Source: Akanthomyces muscarius | Lineage: Eukaryota > Ascomycota > Sordariomycetes > Hypocreales > Cordycipitaceae | NCBI RefSeq assembly: GCF_028009165.1 | Contig: NC_079243.1 | Span: 3,968,001-4,032,000, forward strand | Direction of reading: 5' to 3' | DNA length: 64,000 nt | Shown: one piece after another, positions 12,866 to 24,463 of the stretch | Position numbering within the stretch: position 1 is the stretch's first letter | How the letters are laid out: the number at the start of each line of letters is the position of its first letter | The notes under the pieces: generated by a model | Database searches by the model: none | The model's input: the letters and a program-made list of their open reading frames with translations, nothing else | What the model was told of the DNA's origin: nothing | Position numbers and translations under genes: made by a program

Positions 12866-14848
12866 ATGCTTGGCTGGATGCTCAAGCGCGGTGACAACGC
12901 GTCCAACGCGAACGGTGACGTCGGTACGTTCAAGCATTTCTCGTGCCCTTGCTATGCGATTGATCGGGCAATCTAACACGGCCCTGTTGCAGATGATGCA
13001 ACGCAAATCGAGCAGCCTGACACGCCAGCTCCTGTATTCGCTGCGCGGGCATTCAAAAGTGCCTTGTTTGGAAGCCCACGACGCCACGATATTCGGCCTG
13101 CACGAACTGGAAGGCGAGGCGCGACGACATCGACCGGCGATCGAGAGTCAAACACACCTTCAAAACCGGCTGGAATCCTCTTGACACCCGGCACGGGAAC
13201 CACGAGGCGAAAGCGAGTGTCTTTTGGATACGATGTCCCCGGCCAGAAAGAGTCTACAACGCGGCTAGACAACGCAGCCACCGAACCACAAAAGAGTGCA
13301 AGCTCCAAAACGGAGACTGCTACCACTGCGCTCGATTCTCGCCCTGCCGACGACGATGAATGGGAGGAGGATGATGACGGCGAACTCATGGTGAACGACA
13401 TGACCATGGACCTCAACGAACCGCACTCGCAGTCTGGCAAGTACTGGAAAGAGGAGTTTGAGAAATACCACGAGGATGCCAGGATTGAGCTGGAGAAATT
13501 GCTCAAGTATAAGCAACTTGCAAAATCTTACGCCAAGCAACGGGATGCCGAGACGATGCAGCTGGTCGAGCGTCTGCGCGCCGAGCAGCTGAAGGTGCTC
13601 AGAATGGAGAAGATGATTGTGGAGAATGAATCCAACATTGCCTCTGCGCGGGAGGCGGAGGATGGTGACGCAACAGTCGAGCTGCTAGACAAATTGTCGT
13701 CGCAGACGACTTTGGCCACGCAATACCGAGAAAAGGTGCAGAAACTAGAAACCGAATTGGAGGAAGCGTTGCACGATCGAGAGCAGAGAGCCGACGGGCA
13801 ACGGCGGCGCCGACAGGGGAACGCGTCGCCCGCAACTCACAAGGCCCTGACCGAGACGCAGCGCGAGTTGCGACAGGCAAAGAGCCAGCTGCGAGAAATG
13901 GGGTCACTGCGCGATCAGGTCTCTTCGCTCAAAGCCAAGTTGCAAGCCGCTCGAGAACAGTCCACGAGCGTGAAAGACGCACCGAACGAGACGTCACGGA
14001 CCAAGGAGCTACGCGCGCAAATTAAGGCACTCAAAGAGGACTCGCTGAAGAAGGATCATGAGCTGTTGGTTCTCAGGTCCGAGTTTGACGCTTTTCGAAA
14101 GGAATCGTCAACTCACGATGCTGAAACTCGTGGTATCTTGGAGCGCGCACATTCCAAGATTGCCGAGCTCAAGAAAGAAATCAAGACTCTCAAATCTAAG
14201 CAAGCAGAGAAGCCTCGGCCCCAGAGCTGGGATCCGGCCGGAGATGCTGGCCAGGCAGATATGGACGATTTCAACGATCATATTACTTCTGCCGAGCCTC
14301 GACGCAGCTTAGATGCCGACCAACGTCGCAAGCCACAGCTTACCTCCAAAGAGCGAAAATCGCGGTCCCTTCGCGAAAAGTTCCGCGAGGATGCCCCTCC
14401 AAGCCCCGAGCGCGTACCGATGGCACGGGGCGCACGCCAGGTAGACGACAAACCCCAGTGGCAGGAATTCGTGCCCAGGTCCCCACGAAACCTGGATTAT
14501 CTTGGCGAGGATGTGGCCAGGCGTATAGAAAACGGCGGCGTCACACCAGCGGCCGCGAAAACGAAGAAGGCGATGATGCCGTCTGAGCGCGACCGGGCAG
14601 AAAGACGACAAGGGGCGAGCAAATCAGACGACGAGGACGCGATTGACTTGCTCAGGAGCCGTTTTGCCAAGCTAGGCGGCCCGGAAGAAGGCGGGCAGGG
14701 CTATGCCGGCATCTCGATCCCCGGTAGGATCAATCTTCCGCCAGAGCGCCGTGCTGCGGCGCTGGCGAGGATCGAGAAGCGCATGGCTGAGAAGAAGAGA
14801 GCGCGGGCGCGAAATATGGACAAGGAGAACATACAGCCCATGAGGTAG
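12866..14848 (+). CDS. cut12: Spindle pole body protein, Cut12 family
   Basis: Two exons, 12866-12923 and 12993-14848, give 637 aa. The short first exon encodes MLGWMLKRGDN; the intron (GTACGT...TTGCAG) is 69 bp and joins in phase 1. Features: the LGWMLKRG start and the FKSALFGSPRR segment of the Cut12 N-terminal region, a TRRKRVSFGYDVPG motif that looks like a PP1-docking KVxF-like site (KRVSF), an acidic patch DDDEWEEDDD, then long coiled coils from about residue 145 to 400, and a basic C-terminal region. In fission yeast Cut12 promotes spindle pole insertion and Plo1/CDK activation; the same role is inferred here. Identification rests on the N-terminal motif plus coiled-coil architecture. 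Confidence 0.85.
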
Positions 14849-15283
14849 AAGGCATGTTGGATAAAGACGCTCCGGGGGGGTTCTTATGGGTAGCAAATGT
14901 ATTTTACCACAGCAGGGAGTTTTGGGCGTTTGCGGACATCGGATGCTAAATTATAGCAACGGACACGGGCATTTGAATGCAATAAGACTGGTCGCGTGCT
15001 CATGATGGAGTTACATCGTCGCAGTCTGAAATCGAGTTAGTTTCATACACATGGAAAACAAGATCCGAACCTGGCAGTCAACGTAAAGTGACTTGGTGAA
15101 GCAAACACAAAATGAGTGCTGGGAGCCGTGATGGTGGGCCAAAACTAATCCCAACCGTCTCGGCCGGAGGTGTCCGCCCCTCCCCGGCGCCGGGCCACAC
15201 TTCCCGCCCGATGAGCGATTTCGGCGAAGTGATGAGCACTCATGTGCACGAGTCTTCCTCCTCCAACAAACACACATTTTCAC
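14849..15283. other. Intergenic between cut12 and ureF
   Basis: Holds the 3' UTR of cut12 and the promoter of ureF, both on the plus strand. No further coding sequence or repeat was recognised. Confidence 0.5.
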
Positions 15284-16287
15284 ATGGCGTCGCACGACGA
15301 CGCAATCACCGCCCCCGACGCCATTGAAGATGAGATTGCGCAGCTAGAGGCCAAGCTGCACGCGGCGCGCGGCCGTCTACACGCCGCCAAGCAGCAGCAG
15401 CCGCCCTCACCAGATACTGCGACGCAGCTACCCGTGCGAATACCGCCTCACGTCTCATGTAAGTTCACGTCTATATTCCTTCAACTCGACTCAGACTGTC
15501 GCACCACCGAAAGTCCGAGCCGTGTTTTTATTTTTTTACGTATGCCGTCTAACATTGAACAGCCCCCGGTACCTTTTCAACCCACTTCCTCCTGCTCCTC
15601 TCCGACTCTGCGCTCCCCGTCGGCTCCTTTGCCTTTTCCTCCGGCCTCGAGTCCTTTCTCGCGCACTCGCCCCGCCACACGCCCTTTTCCGCCTTTCTCC
15701 CCCTGTCCCTCGCGTCCTTTGCCTCGACGACGCTCCCCTTTGTCCTCGCCGCGCACCGCGAGCCCTCGGCGCTCGCCTCCCTCGACGACCAGCTCGACGC
15801 CGCCATCGTCTGCACCGTCGGGCGACGCGCGAGCACCGCCCAGGGCCGCGCGCTGCTCTCCATCTGGGAGCGCTCCTTCAAGTCCACCATGCCTGCTTCA
15901 TCATCCGCCACCGACATGGAGATCCTCAAGGACTTTTCGACGCTGCTGCGCCAGAGCGGCGGCATGGACGTGCCGCTCGTGTCGGGCCACTTTGCGCCGC
16001 TGTTTGGTGCGGTGTGCAGCTTGGTGGGACTGAGCCTGCGGCAGACGGCGTACGTGTTCATGCTGAGCCACGTGAAAGCGCTCGTGTCGGCGGCGGTGCG
16101 CGCGAGCATGTTTGGCCCGTACCAGGCGCAAAAGGTCCTGGCGGGCGAGGGCGTGCAGGACGGCGTGAATAGGGTGATTGAGAGGGAGTGGGAGACAAAG
16201 GTGGAGGAGGCCGGGCAGAGCGTGCCGGTGATGGACCTGTGGATTGGACGGCACGAGGTCTTGTATTCGCGCATCTTTAATAGCTGA
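15284..16287 (+). CDS. ureF: Urease accessory protein UreF
   Basis: Two exons, 15284-15458 and 15563-16287, with a 104-bp intron (GTAAGT...AACAG), encode 299 aa. After a coiled N-terminal segment the exon junction creates the core motif LLLLSDSALPVGSFAFSSG, the hallmark UreF start (DSxxPxGxFxxSxGLE), followed by SGLESFLAH. The C-terminal half has LSLRQTAYVFMLSHVKALVSAAVR and ends in IGRHEVLYSRIFNS, also typical. UreF works with UreD and UreG to deliver nickel and activate apo-urease in the cytosol. Convergent with cwc2, with only 157 bp between stop codons. No other urease gene is in the window, as usual in fungi. Confidence 0.93.
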
Positions 16288-16444
16288 GGACATATGGTTA
16301 TGCAATTATACCCGGTGTGTTGGGGGTCTGGGAAGAGATGGGTTTCGTTGTGGTATCATGTTTTTGGTTCCTGGTTTGTATTTATATAACGTCACAATAT
16401 CCTTTTGCTGGTACATGTAGTGATAAACCCTTAGTAAAATGCCA

Positions 16445-17709
16445 TTATTCATCGTCATCGCTGTCACTTCCGTATGATACAAGAGGTCCCGCCGCGGCCG
16501 CTGCTTTCTGTTGTGATGGTACCGAAATCTTTGCTCTGTTGAGTGCTGCCAGCGTGCTCCCAGAGAAGATTCCCCCGCTCTGTTCCTCTTTTTGTGGTTG
16601 TTGCTGCTCCTGCCCTTGCCCATCGCTGTCTGCAAATGCCTCGCCATTCTCAATCATGAGACGCTGCTGGTCCTCCAGCTCGAAGCCTTCGCGGCCGAGC
16701 GGGTTCACTGCGTTGGCGCCGCGCGCAAAGTGCACCTCGTCAGGCGCCTCGTACCCCTCGAGACCATAGCTGCTCTCAATTTTGCGCCGCTTGCGCGCAT
16801 CGGGGTCTTTGCCCTCGATCTCGGCGACGAATTCGGCAGGGAGAGCGCGGCGGATGGCCTCGGCGGCCTGCTCCTCGATTCGACGGACCTCGCGGGCCTG
16901 TGCCATCGGGTTCGGGTCGGCCGTCGCCCATCGGACGTTGAGGACTTCGTCGTGATCGAGCGATTGGTGCGCCATGGCTTCTTTGGCGAATTGCGCATTC
17001 GCTTCGTTGGAATATGTGACAAACGCGACACCGCGCTGATTGAGCACGCGGACTAGAAAGAAATGTCTGGTTAGCTTCTACTCGTGTCTGTTGCCCGTTT
17101 GCTGTACGTACTGCGCTCGACTTGGCCCCATTCTGCAAAATGACGGGCCACAATCTCCTCAATATCATCCGTGACGTGTATGCGGCCGATATACACGGTC
17201 CTGTTGACGCGCATGAAGCTGCCCACGCCGCCCATGTCGTCTCGGTAGTCGGAAAACTTGTCGCGCCCGAAGCAGTCGATGTTGGGCCCGAAGATGTCGT
17301 ACACGCCCGGCAGGCGGTGCAGGTAGTCGCAGTCGACGCCCTTTGCGCAGACGCCGCGCGCGAAGCTCACGCAGAAGAAGCTGCCCGTGAGGCTGTCGGC
17401 CTTTGTGTACCCGGCGTCGGTGGCAATGTTGCAGCGGCCCTTGGCCTTGGTCTGCGCGTTGCCGTCGTGGTCGCCGCCGGACCACTTGTTGTACCAGATG
17501 TTGAAGATGGTGCCGGTCTGGGGCGGCGGCTCCGAGGTGATGAGCGAGGGGTCGATTTGCACGCGCGCGGGCTTCCGCTTCTTGCGGACAATCTTCTTGA
17601 CCATCTTCTTGCCCGTGGGTGCTGCGGCGACGACTGCGGTGTCTTGCGACTCGCGCAGCGCGTCCGCGGCGGGGTTGGCCAAGGCCAGTTGTGTCTCTTC
17701 GTCGGCCAT
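16445..17709 (-). CDS. cwc2: Pre-mRNA splicing factor Cwc2
   Basis: Two exons, 17709-17112 and 17052-16445, joined by a 59-bp intron (GTACGT...TCTAG), give 401 aa. The Torus domain carries FNIWYNKWSGGD and the CCCH zinc finger with Cys113, Cys121, Cys127 and His131 in FFCVSFARGVC...DCDYLH. An RRM follows (about 172-250; RTVYIGRI and RGVAFVTYSNEANAQFA as RNP motifs; the intron falls inside it). A region with RWATADPNP and a SYGLEGYEAP segment matches fungal Cwc2. The tail is Gln-rich and ends in SYGSDSDDDE. Cwc2 belongs to the NTC/Prp19-associated complex and links U6 snRNA to the catalytic spliceosome in the nucleus. Confidence 0.95.
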
Positions 17710-18713
17710 GTCGCAGGCTTTTGTCGAGCTTCGATATCAAAAGGCGCTGCTGGTGTGGTGAGAGTCGAGCGTAATTCTGAAGAAATGTTGCGACACGCAA
17801 TGGCGGCTGGAAAAGTTCTGGATGCGGCCGCAGACCCACAGCTGGCACTGCAGGCAGACGCTCTTACAGCGGTCTTTGCCACTCTTCAGCGCTAGACCTT
17901 CACCAACAATCCGCTGCACTGATACCCTGCAGCTAGGTACTCTCATCAAGTTATCCATCTATACAGGAGATCTACCGGCTAACATTACTGCAGAAAATAT
18001 GAAAGTGTCTTTAGAGTAGCGTCAGAATTGCCGCGCCTTTGATGCAGAGATGATTGCTCAGGTTGCCGTCGTCTGTAGCTGTCTTGGTAGTGATGCAGTG
18101 ATATCGCGACTGGATTCCTCTGAACCTGTTGTCTGTGGACTACAGCGTTTCGACGTGCCACTGATGTGAACGGTTATGACTTCCCGTCGTCCTGTCTTGA
18201 CTTCTTCTTTGACCGCGATAATTTTATCCTTTTAAAAGCTCTTTTTGGCCATCCTTTGCCCTCGACTGCTATACCGCCATAGTGAACGTTTGCCCAATAA
18301 GACAGGCCAACCCACACGCAAAATTAATGGCGGTAGTCTCTTCTGTATGCATTTCAAGTCAATTCGCTGTAAATCTTCATTGTTACAATCGTACGGATGG
18401 TGAGAATTATTGGGTAAAGTGATCACTTGAGACGCGGCTTGTCATCTGCTAGAACGAACCAAAGTACAACATGACTACAGCACGCGGGTTGATGTCTTTT
18501 ATCACTTCTTTGCATTGAGCAGGAATATTTATTTTCATTCTCGCACTCCTCCCCCCAACTCGACCGAATCCTTCTCATCAAACCTCGACCAGTTTGGTAT
18601 TAACTCACCTTGCAAGGTCCCCCATTTCCTTCTTCCTAGCCGATTTCCGCAGAACGGCAATGTCTAATCCTCGGCGAAGAATTCTAGTCGTCGCAGTCGG
18701 TCGCCACCTTCAC
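17710..18713. other. Intergenic, 1.0 kb
   Basis: Upstream of cwc2 (minus) and downstream of the F-box-like gene. Open frames across 17122-17895 on the plus strand are complements of cwc2. Nothing else recognisable. Confidence 0.5.
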
Positions 18714-20458
18714 TCAAATGCAACCAAATTTTCTCGGGGGATTCCGGGTCTTCTTTTCCCAATAAGATCCGTATGCGACGGACTGAAGCTTGACATACTC
18801 CAATTTCACGCACGCACTTATCAATGCGTTCGCGGATCTGTGCAAATCCTTCTCGTCGTGACACTTTGGCTCTTTCTTGCCACGTCTTGAAAAGAGCTCG
18901 AAAGCTGTGAGATTTTGTAGCCCTGCAACGGCATCACAGAGCTCCGGCAGGAAGCAATGCTGTACCTCGTGGCGGTCGGGACTGCACGTATCGTTTGGCG
19001 CGCTCAACTTCAAATGCGTCAGCCAGTCGCATTCGTCCAACCATTGCAAGAACCATGAGATGGATGGTGTCGCGAGCTTGTCAAAAGGAACCTGCAGCAT
19101 GGGTACTCGGGTTCTCCGGGCCATGTCGAAAAGTGAAAGTTCATAACTCTCAAATGTCCCCTCACCCTCAGCAAACGTTTCGATCTTGAGGGCGTTTTTC
19201 CCTCGTAAAATGTGCCAGAGGGAGCCCCAATGCGCTGAATTCATCTCAAGTATCTTGAGCTGCTGCATACTCGGTACCGTGGCTGGGTTGAGTATCTCCC
19301 ATGACACGAAAGGGCGTACGGTCTGCACGATCTGGCCCGTGCCGTCCACGACTGGGCGATTCTTGCATTTACAGTCTGACCCGATCTGTACTCTTTCAAG
19401 CACTACAAGATCAGTGAGACTGCCAAGTTGCCCTGCCGGAGGCAAATGTATCGATTTGCCTAGGTAAAGCTTCTTCAACGAAAGGGGAGCATCACCATCA
19501 CTGAGCCGCTGATACTCCCTGCAAAAATCTTCAAGTGTATCAGTGCACACCTCGCCTCCCTCTCTCTCTCGCAAAGAGAGTCTCAGGGTCTCTAGACCAG
19601 GGGATTGGGTAAGAATTGAGGCGATATAGGTACACAAGGCAGGCATATCGTAGTGGTTCATCTCTTCGAGACTCAGTTGTCGCAGTGTAGTAAAAGAGTT
19701 CTCAGGCTGCCTGTGTCCCAGTCTGTATGGCATCATGAGAGAGATGTCATCTGGGTCGCCTCTAATAATCGAACGGCAAAATTTCATGTGAATGCCGGTC
19801 AAATTTCTATGAGGAATAAAGCTACTCACGCACGAGTTCGATACCGTCATTCCCTGTATTCTAGCTGTTAGCCAAGGTTCTGCTCCAAGATCGTGGTAAA
19901 ACTTAATTGACAACTCGAAGATTCTTCATGGCTGGTAAAAGTCTGCAAATGAAGCGATGGAATTCTGGCTTTTTGACAGGATGCGATAGCTTTTGCGAGA
20001 AGCGGACGTCGACGACGTTGGTGTTGTCGAGCTTGTCACTCTGGGCTAGACCAGGTAGCATGTCATGGCCAGTGCCAAAACGCGCGCCATCTTCCCCCAA
20101 CAATAAAACGCGGTACATGAACGGCGAGAATATTTGGTTGAATCTGTGGCTGACGAGGCACAAGTTTCTCAGCGAGTTCGTATCTCCGACCTGGTTCACT
20201 GCCAACCACGAGTATGAGTGGCGCGCGGCCAACTCAGCTTACCAGCACCTCTCCGATCACCATCATCAACTCTGCGATGCCTCCAGGCCTCTGAGCCACT
20301 ACATCGCGAGCCAGCGCTTGTTTGGACAGCGCAAGGTCCATGTTGCCTGTCTGAGGGGCTGCAATGGTTTCACTCGGAGGGGTATATGACTCGGGGCAGA
20401 GTAGCACAGATGAAGCGGCGGACGACTGCTTAACAAGCAATCCTTGAGTGACTCTCAT
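18714..20458 (-). CDS. F-box/leucine-rich-like hypothetical protein (model uncertain)
   Basis: The start (ATG at 20458, or a later one at 20341) leads into IAELMMVIGEVL; a 52-bp intron (20242-20191, GTAAGC...ACCAG) joins this to VGDTNSLRNLCLVSHRFNQIFSP, together an F-box-like unit. The frame continues to LLPAMKNLRVV near 19915. A second long frame (19913-18714) carries a leucine-patterned region: LRQLSLEEMNHYDMPAL, SPGLETLRLSLRE, LQNLTAFELFS and ACVKLEYVKLQS. The two frames overlap by a few bases offset by one, and I found no clean canonical intron to bridge them, so a frameshift or unusual intron is possible. F-box proteins of this kind would recruit substrates to SCF ligases. Family is inferred from motif layout; the substrate is unknown. 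Confidence 0.55.
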
Positions 20459-21020
20459 GCCTGCGATCGGAGGCGTATTTTTTTTTCTTTTTGAAAATTC
20501 TTCCGTCTTCCAGCAGACTTCAAAGTATTATAGGACCAAAGTTTGGAGCCAGCCGCAGAATCACATGAGTTGCTGTGTTTACTGCAATGGCACACTCCCA
20601 CTTGCGGAACTATCGCCACGGTGGCTGCTGAATCGTACTACGTTTGATTCTAGAACCTTTTCAAAAAGTGTTCAGCAAGACTTTGGCCTACTTTAGACAG
20701 TCTGCAGCTATCAGTGCCTTTTATCTAGCCAAAAGCCACCGACGCCCAGCTCCCCGAAGGCAAAAGACGAGACCAGCGCCACAAACAACACCGCGATCAG
20801 TGGCTTATTTGCATTTTTTCGATTACAACAACTTCGTCCTGATTACTTTCCAGGGTGAGATCGCAGGCTATGGGTTCTTTTGGGAAAATACAGATCTCTA
20901 TAGCTCGCTTCAGCGAAGGAAACGGTCGCGACATCAAGCAGTCATTCTTGCAGGGTTTCTTTGGTCAACCCGCGCAGCGCAAATTCAAATGCAGCACCGA
21001 TGCGGCGCCAAATAAAATCT
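20459..21020. other. Intergenic upstream of the F-box-like gene
   Basis: No supported gene. Frames here are short and interrupted. The interval contains the promoter side of the F-box-like gene and may include further decayed sequence of the adjacent STAND-domain relic. Confidence 0.4.
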
Positions 21021-21606
21021 AAAACAAATCTCAACCGATCTCATTCGGCTTGCTTCGTAGCGGCTTTCGTTATTATTGGGCAGGCGACTGACAGGGGTAG
21101 CAAAACCTCAACAGCTGGCCTGTATCCTTCTTGTAGGCGGCCCGGTGTCGACAGCTCTTCCTCTCAGACACCATTCAGCTCGTTTGAGCACATCTCTGGC
21201 CTTGTTTCTCGATCCCTCTTTGATGAGACTGCTGCCATAGCGGGAATGCAGATGATCTAAAGTATCCTGCATCAGCGCTGTGCACTGTTCCACCACTGAT
21301 TTCAAAACACTGTCGAGAATTTGAAGGCTTTGAGTACGTTCATGCTGCTGAATTGTCGCGATAATTTGTCCCATTTTGCATGTTAGGAGCGTTGGAGAAA
21401 TGTTCTCTGGACAGGATAGTTAAGTTGACTGGCCTGCATCAGCACGCCGACAAGTAGATCGAGGTCGTGGCGAAGCTGCTGGTACTCTTTGGCGCTGTTT
21501 TCCTTGGCAGCAGCCGTGCCGACGCCGACTGCGCGCCCGAGTGGATGGCAAGCTGGCAAAGCTGGACAAAGTCACACAGGCTAGCAAATGTACGTGCGAC
21601 ATCCAT
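21021..21606 (-). pseudogene. Relic of a fungal STAND/NLR-type N-terminal domain
   Basis: The minus strand reads MDVARTFASLCDFVQLCQLAIH from 21606, then in another frame LGRAVGVGTAAAKEN, then KEYQQLRHDLDLLVGVLMQ, then after an intron-like gap ATIQQHERTQSLQILD, QCTALMQDTLDHLHSRYG and NKARDVLKRAEW, and in yet another frame REEELSTPGRLQEGYRPA. In order these match the helical N-terminal domain found on many fungal STAND and ankyrin proteins (pattern: GD..A.VQLA..LG.A.G, S.EY..L..DLD.FV..LMQ, a long helix, then K..WSLREKEEL). At least two frame changes are needed to read it through, so it is a broken gene or fragment. No NACHT or repeat domain follows. Confidence 0.65.
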
Positions 21607-22332
21607 GGCGTAGGGTAAGTGTGGTTTTGTGTCGTAGCATCAACATTTTTAAAGCATCCTTCAGGCCTGCCCGCTTGGGTGCAGGTAAAAGAGGGTGATG
21701 ACGAAGGACCGTAGTTTGGCTTAGCACAGCGGCTTCCAACCCAGGCTCGTTCGCATCGTTCATGCCACACAATTCTCGATTCCAAACGATATCAAGCTAA
21801 TAGAGATCAATCAAATACATGGTTGAACACCAGCACTACTATCCCCGTGGGAAAAAAGCAACAATTTTCCGTGATACGGAACAATTATGTAAAAGTGTAG
21901 AGCAAGCGCATGAGCTCACATGAATATCTCTTGTATTTAAGCAAGTAAGCCACTAATATTTCATCTCTAACCTTGGAGAAAAGTTAGTCAGCAGGACACG
22001 GCATTCTAAATCCGGGCGCGAATGTAGGGACCGGGTACCTGTGAAATATTATTGCCACAAGTACGGTGGCCCTATTAGCTCCCCCACACTCATGCCAAGT
22101 GCTGAAGCTGAAACCCATCTTGGCAGCTGAAAGCCAAGACTGAAAGTAGAGTCGCCCGTGATAAGATCTTTAACAAGGCCCCGAGGCTGGGAACGAGCGG
22201 TCTAGGCTACAATTGGCCCTTGCCTGTGGAGTGTAGGGTCAACACTGAGTATAGATAGCCAACGCTTCTTCAACATCCGACATCCATTTAACTATCTCCC
22301 TATAGGAATCAGCATCCTGATAACTGCCTGTC
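21607..22332. other. Intergenic upstream of the DUF7136 gene
   Basis: No recognisable coding sequence. It should contain the promoter of the plus-strand DUF7136 gene. Confidence 0.5.
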
Positions 22333-23220
22333 ATGGTCTTTATCTCTTATCTACCCAACATGTGGCACTGGCTAGCCCTAGGCACCATCGTGGCTGCAAT
22401 GATCGATTACCCAGCCACCATCGAGGTCGACCTTCTCTTTCCACGTAACGAGACTTACAACCGCAATATCACGACCATCCCCATTGTATTTGCTATCCAA
22501 AACGGGCCCGCAGCCTACAAGACAGATTGGCGCCTTACGTGGAATATTAGCCTCGCAACGTCTAACAAATCGATCACCAGCGGCACCCACTTTGCGACGG
22601 CGTCTACATCGAGGGTCCTTCCAACCCGTTCAAACGACTTTCGCTACTATTATAATGATAATATCGCTATTGTTCCTACATACCCAGAGAGATCATTTGC
22701 GTCACTGCTCCGCCCCGGCATGTATCGACTCGAGTGGTCGTATATGGTTGGTCCGTGTATTCCAGAAGGCTCTTCTGGGGTACGCGGACCACGGGTTCCG
22801 GTAGCGAACGGGGTACATTACTATTCTCTTATTGATGATGGCTCCGGAAGGGAATTTGATATCCCACTGGGTGATTGTCCGATTTACGGTGACATCTGGA
22901 TTCGCCCTACATCAGGTATGGGGTGTCCATGGACGACAAGCAGTGACAACGCGGAGAGAAATCCTTGCAAGGCTCTGTTGCAGAATCAAAGACAGGTGGA
23001 TTGCATAAGAGACTACTTTTTTAAAAGAGATAATGAGACCGAAACTTGCCTGACGGCTTTTCAAAGGGTGACTGAGAGCTGGCTCGACGGTGAGTCGTCG
23101 GGTGGCGAGTCTCTAGACGAGAACAAGCCTGATGAGGAGGGTGCTGCTCAGTCCTGTCGGCCGGGCCGCATTGGCTTAATTGCAGCTATGTCAGTTGCAG
23201 TGGCCATAGTGTACAGTTAG
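22333..23220 (+). CDS. Secreted, probably GPI-anchored DUF7136 protein
   Basis: Single exon, 295 aa. The start (or the nearby Met10) opens a hydrophobic signal peptide, LPNMWHWLALGTIVAAM, followed directly by YPATIEVDLLFPRNETY and IPIVFAIQN, the characteristic opening of the DUF7136 family of secreted ascomycete proteins. Several N-glycosylation sequons (NET, NIT, NIS, NKS) and paired cysteines fit an extracellular protein. The C-terminus has an acidic, Ser-rich spacer and a final hydrophobic segment, GLIAAMSVAVAIVYS, consistent with a GPI-attachment signal. The function of the family is unknown to me. It stands alone in a gene-poor, partly decayed stretch between an NLR relic and a zinc-cluster gene. 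Confidence 0.85.
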   Translation: MVFISYLPNMWHWLALGTIVAAMIDYPATIEVDLLFPRNETYNRNITTIPIVFAIQNGPAAYKTDWRLTWNISLATSNKSITSGTHFATASTSRVLPTRSNDFRYYYNDNIAIVPTYPERSFASLLRPGMYRLEWSYMVGPCIPEGSSGVRGPRVPVANGVHYYSLIDDGSGREFDIPLGDCPIYGDIWIRPTSGMGCPWTTSSDNAERNPCKALLQNQRQVDCIRDYFFKRDNETETCLTAFQRVTESWLDGESSGGESLDENKPDEEGAAQSCRPGRIGLIAAMSVAVAIVYS

Positions 23221-24084
23221 AATGTACTGAAGTACCTTTAACACACCCCACTTACATGCCAAGTGGTAATTACACTGTGAGACTCTTTGCATCAGCATTA
23301 CCTGCATTTCGCCCTTGCCTAACCGACACGGTATATGATTTTCTGTTGACCCCTAGAGTAAATTGACCACTGTATTTATACTGCGATAAATGTTGTGTGA
23401 AAAGTTTGAAGACAAAGTACACTAACAAGCAGTCTCAAATTGACAGGCCATGCTTTAGCTGCTGAAGATAGATGTAACAACGGCTTATTTACTAAGTCAC
23501 AGCAGGTCTGTTTCTTAGAGTATTGTATAGTAATATTGTTTAACGTCGATATGAAAGCTCTATTGTAAGCAAAAAGACGTTCTCATCAACCTTCAACAAC
23601 TGATTCCAATCTGGCAAGGTAAAGTACGCCAGGCCGAGCACGGGGGCCTGACCAGGTTGCCATTGAGTGACCACCTTCCCAGATTCCGCCGAATTGGTCT
23701 CATAGATGTGGCAGTTGCGCGTTAACCGCCACGGGCAATCCCACTCAAATCAGCAAAAGGGTCTTCCGAACAGCTTGTGTCAGCGGAGAGCTGCTGTGCT
23801 GTAATGCAGTTTGCTTGTATTTCCTAAAATCATGCTGGCCGGAATACTCTCGAGGAGGAGGGGGAGAACTGATGCCAGCTTTAAGGCTCACAGCTCGGGA
23901 AAATCCCCAACAGCCAGACACAGCACAGAGGAAATATAAAATACCTCTTTAGGCCTTACAGAAGGCTCTAAAGGGCTTGTTTATCGCGACGAGCGGCTTA
24001 CTGTAATCCGCGTTGATCCAGTCACGTGACCCAGTATACTAATTGGGTGACCTGCAGGTGCCCACCTGGTCGCTCCTAGTACAA
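23221..24084. other. Intergenic, 0.86 kb
   Basis: Downstream of the DUF7136 gene. AT-rich, with no open frame of note and no clear repeat. Confidence 0.5.
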
Positions 24085-24463
24085 TTTTGACTCTAACGAC
24101 GAAATCGAAGATGAGACAGCCGAAACCCCAAGACTTGCCAAAGAGAAGAGAAAGGGACGTCAGTTTGGCCGAAAAGGCTCGGACACGCAGGCCCCGCCAG
24201 TGCCGCCTCTGCCTCAAGTCCCCGAGGCTCTGAATTCAAATTTGACACAGAGCAATTTTAGGAGAATGGTGAAGCGCGTTAGATCCAAGTCAAGTTTAGG
24301 GACGCGAGAAGCAACAAATTTGGACAATGCGACGGCTTCAACTCCCGCCGCGGCCGAAGTCAAGTATGCCGCCCGCCAGGCGGTGCCAAATGGTTTTAGG
24401 CAGGTGTTTATGTCGCACAACGGGCATCACCATTTCGCACTTGCTGCAATTCAATCTTCGTAA
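24085..24463 (+). pseudogene. Unassigned coding-like fragment, charged and proline-rich
   Basis: An uninterrupted frame runs from about 24085 to the stop at 24463. It opens with an in-frame stop just upstream and reads an acidic start (DSNDEIEDE), a basic stretch (KEKRKGRQFGRKGS), APPVPPLPQVPEAL, and NFRRMVKRVRSKSSLG. The composition looks like real disordered protein sequence, but there is no plausible start codon near its beginning (first internal ATG at 24200 or 24266), no domain, and no spliced partner. It may be a fragment of a lost gene. Family not recognised. Confidence 0.3.

Noticed and set aside
17122..17895. 257-codon plus-strand frame over cwc2.
   Set aside because: Antisense shadow of the Cwc2 gene, which has a complete CCCH finger and RRM on the other strand.
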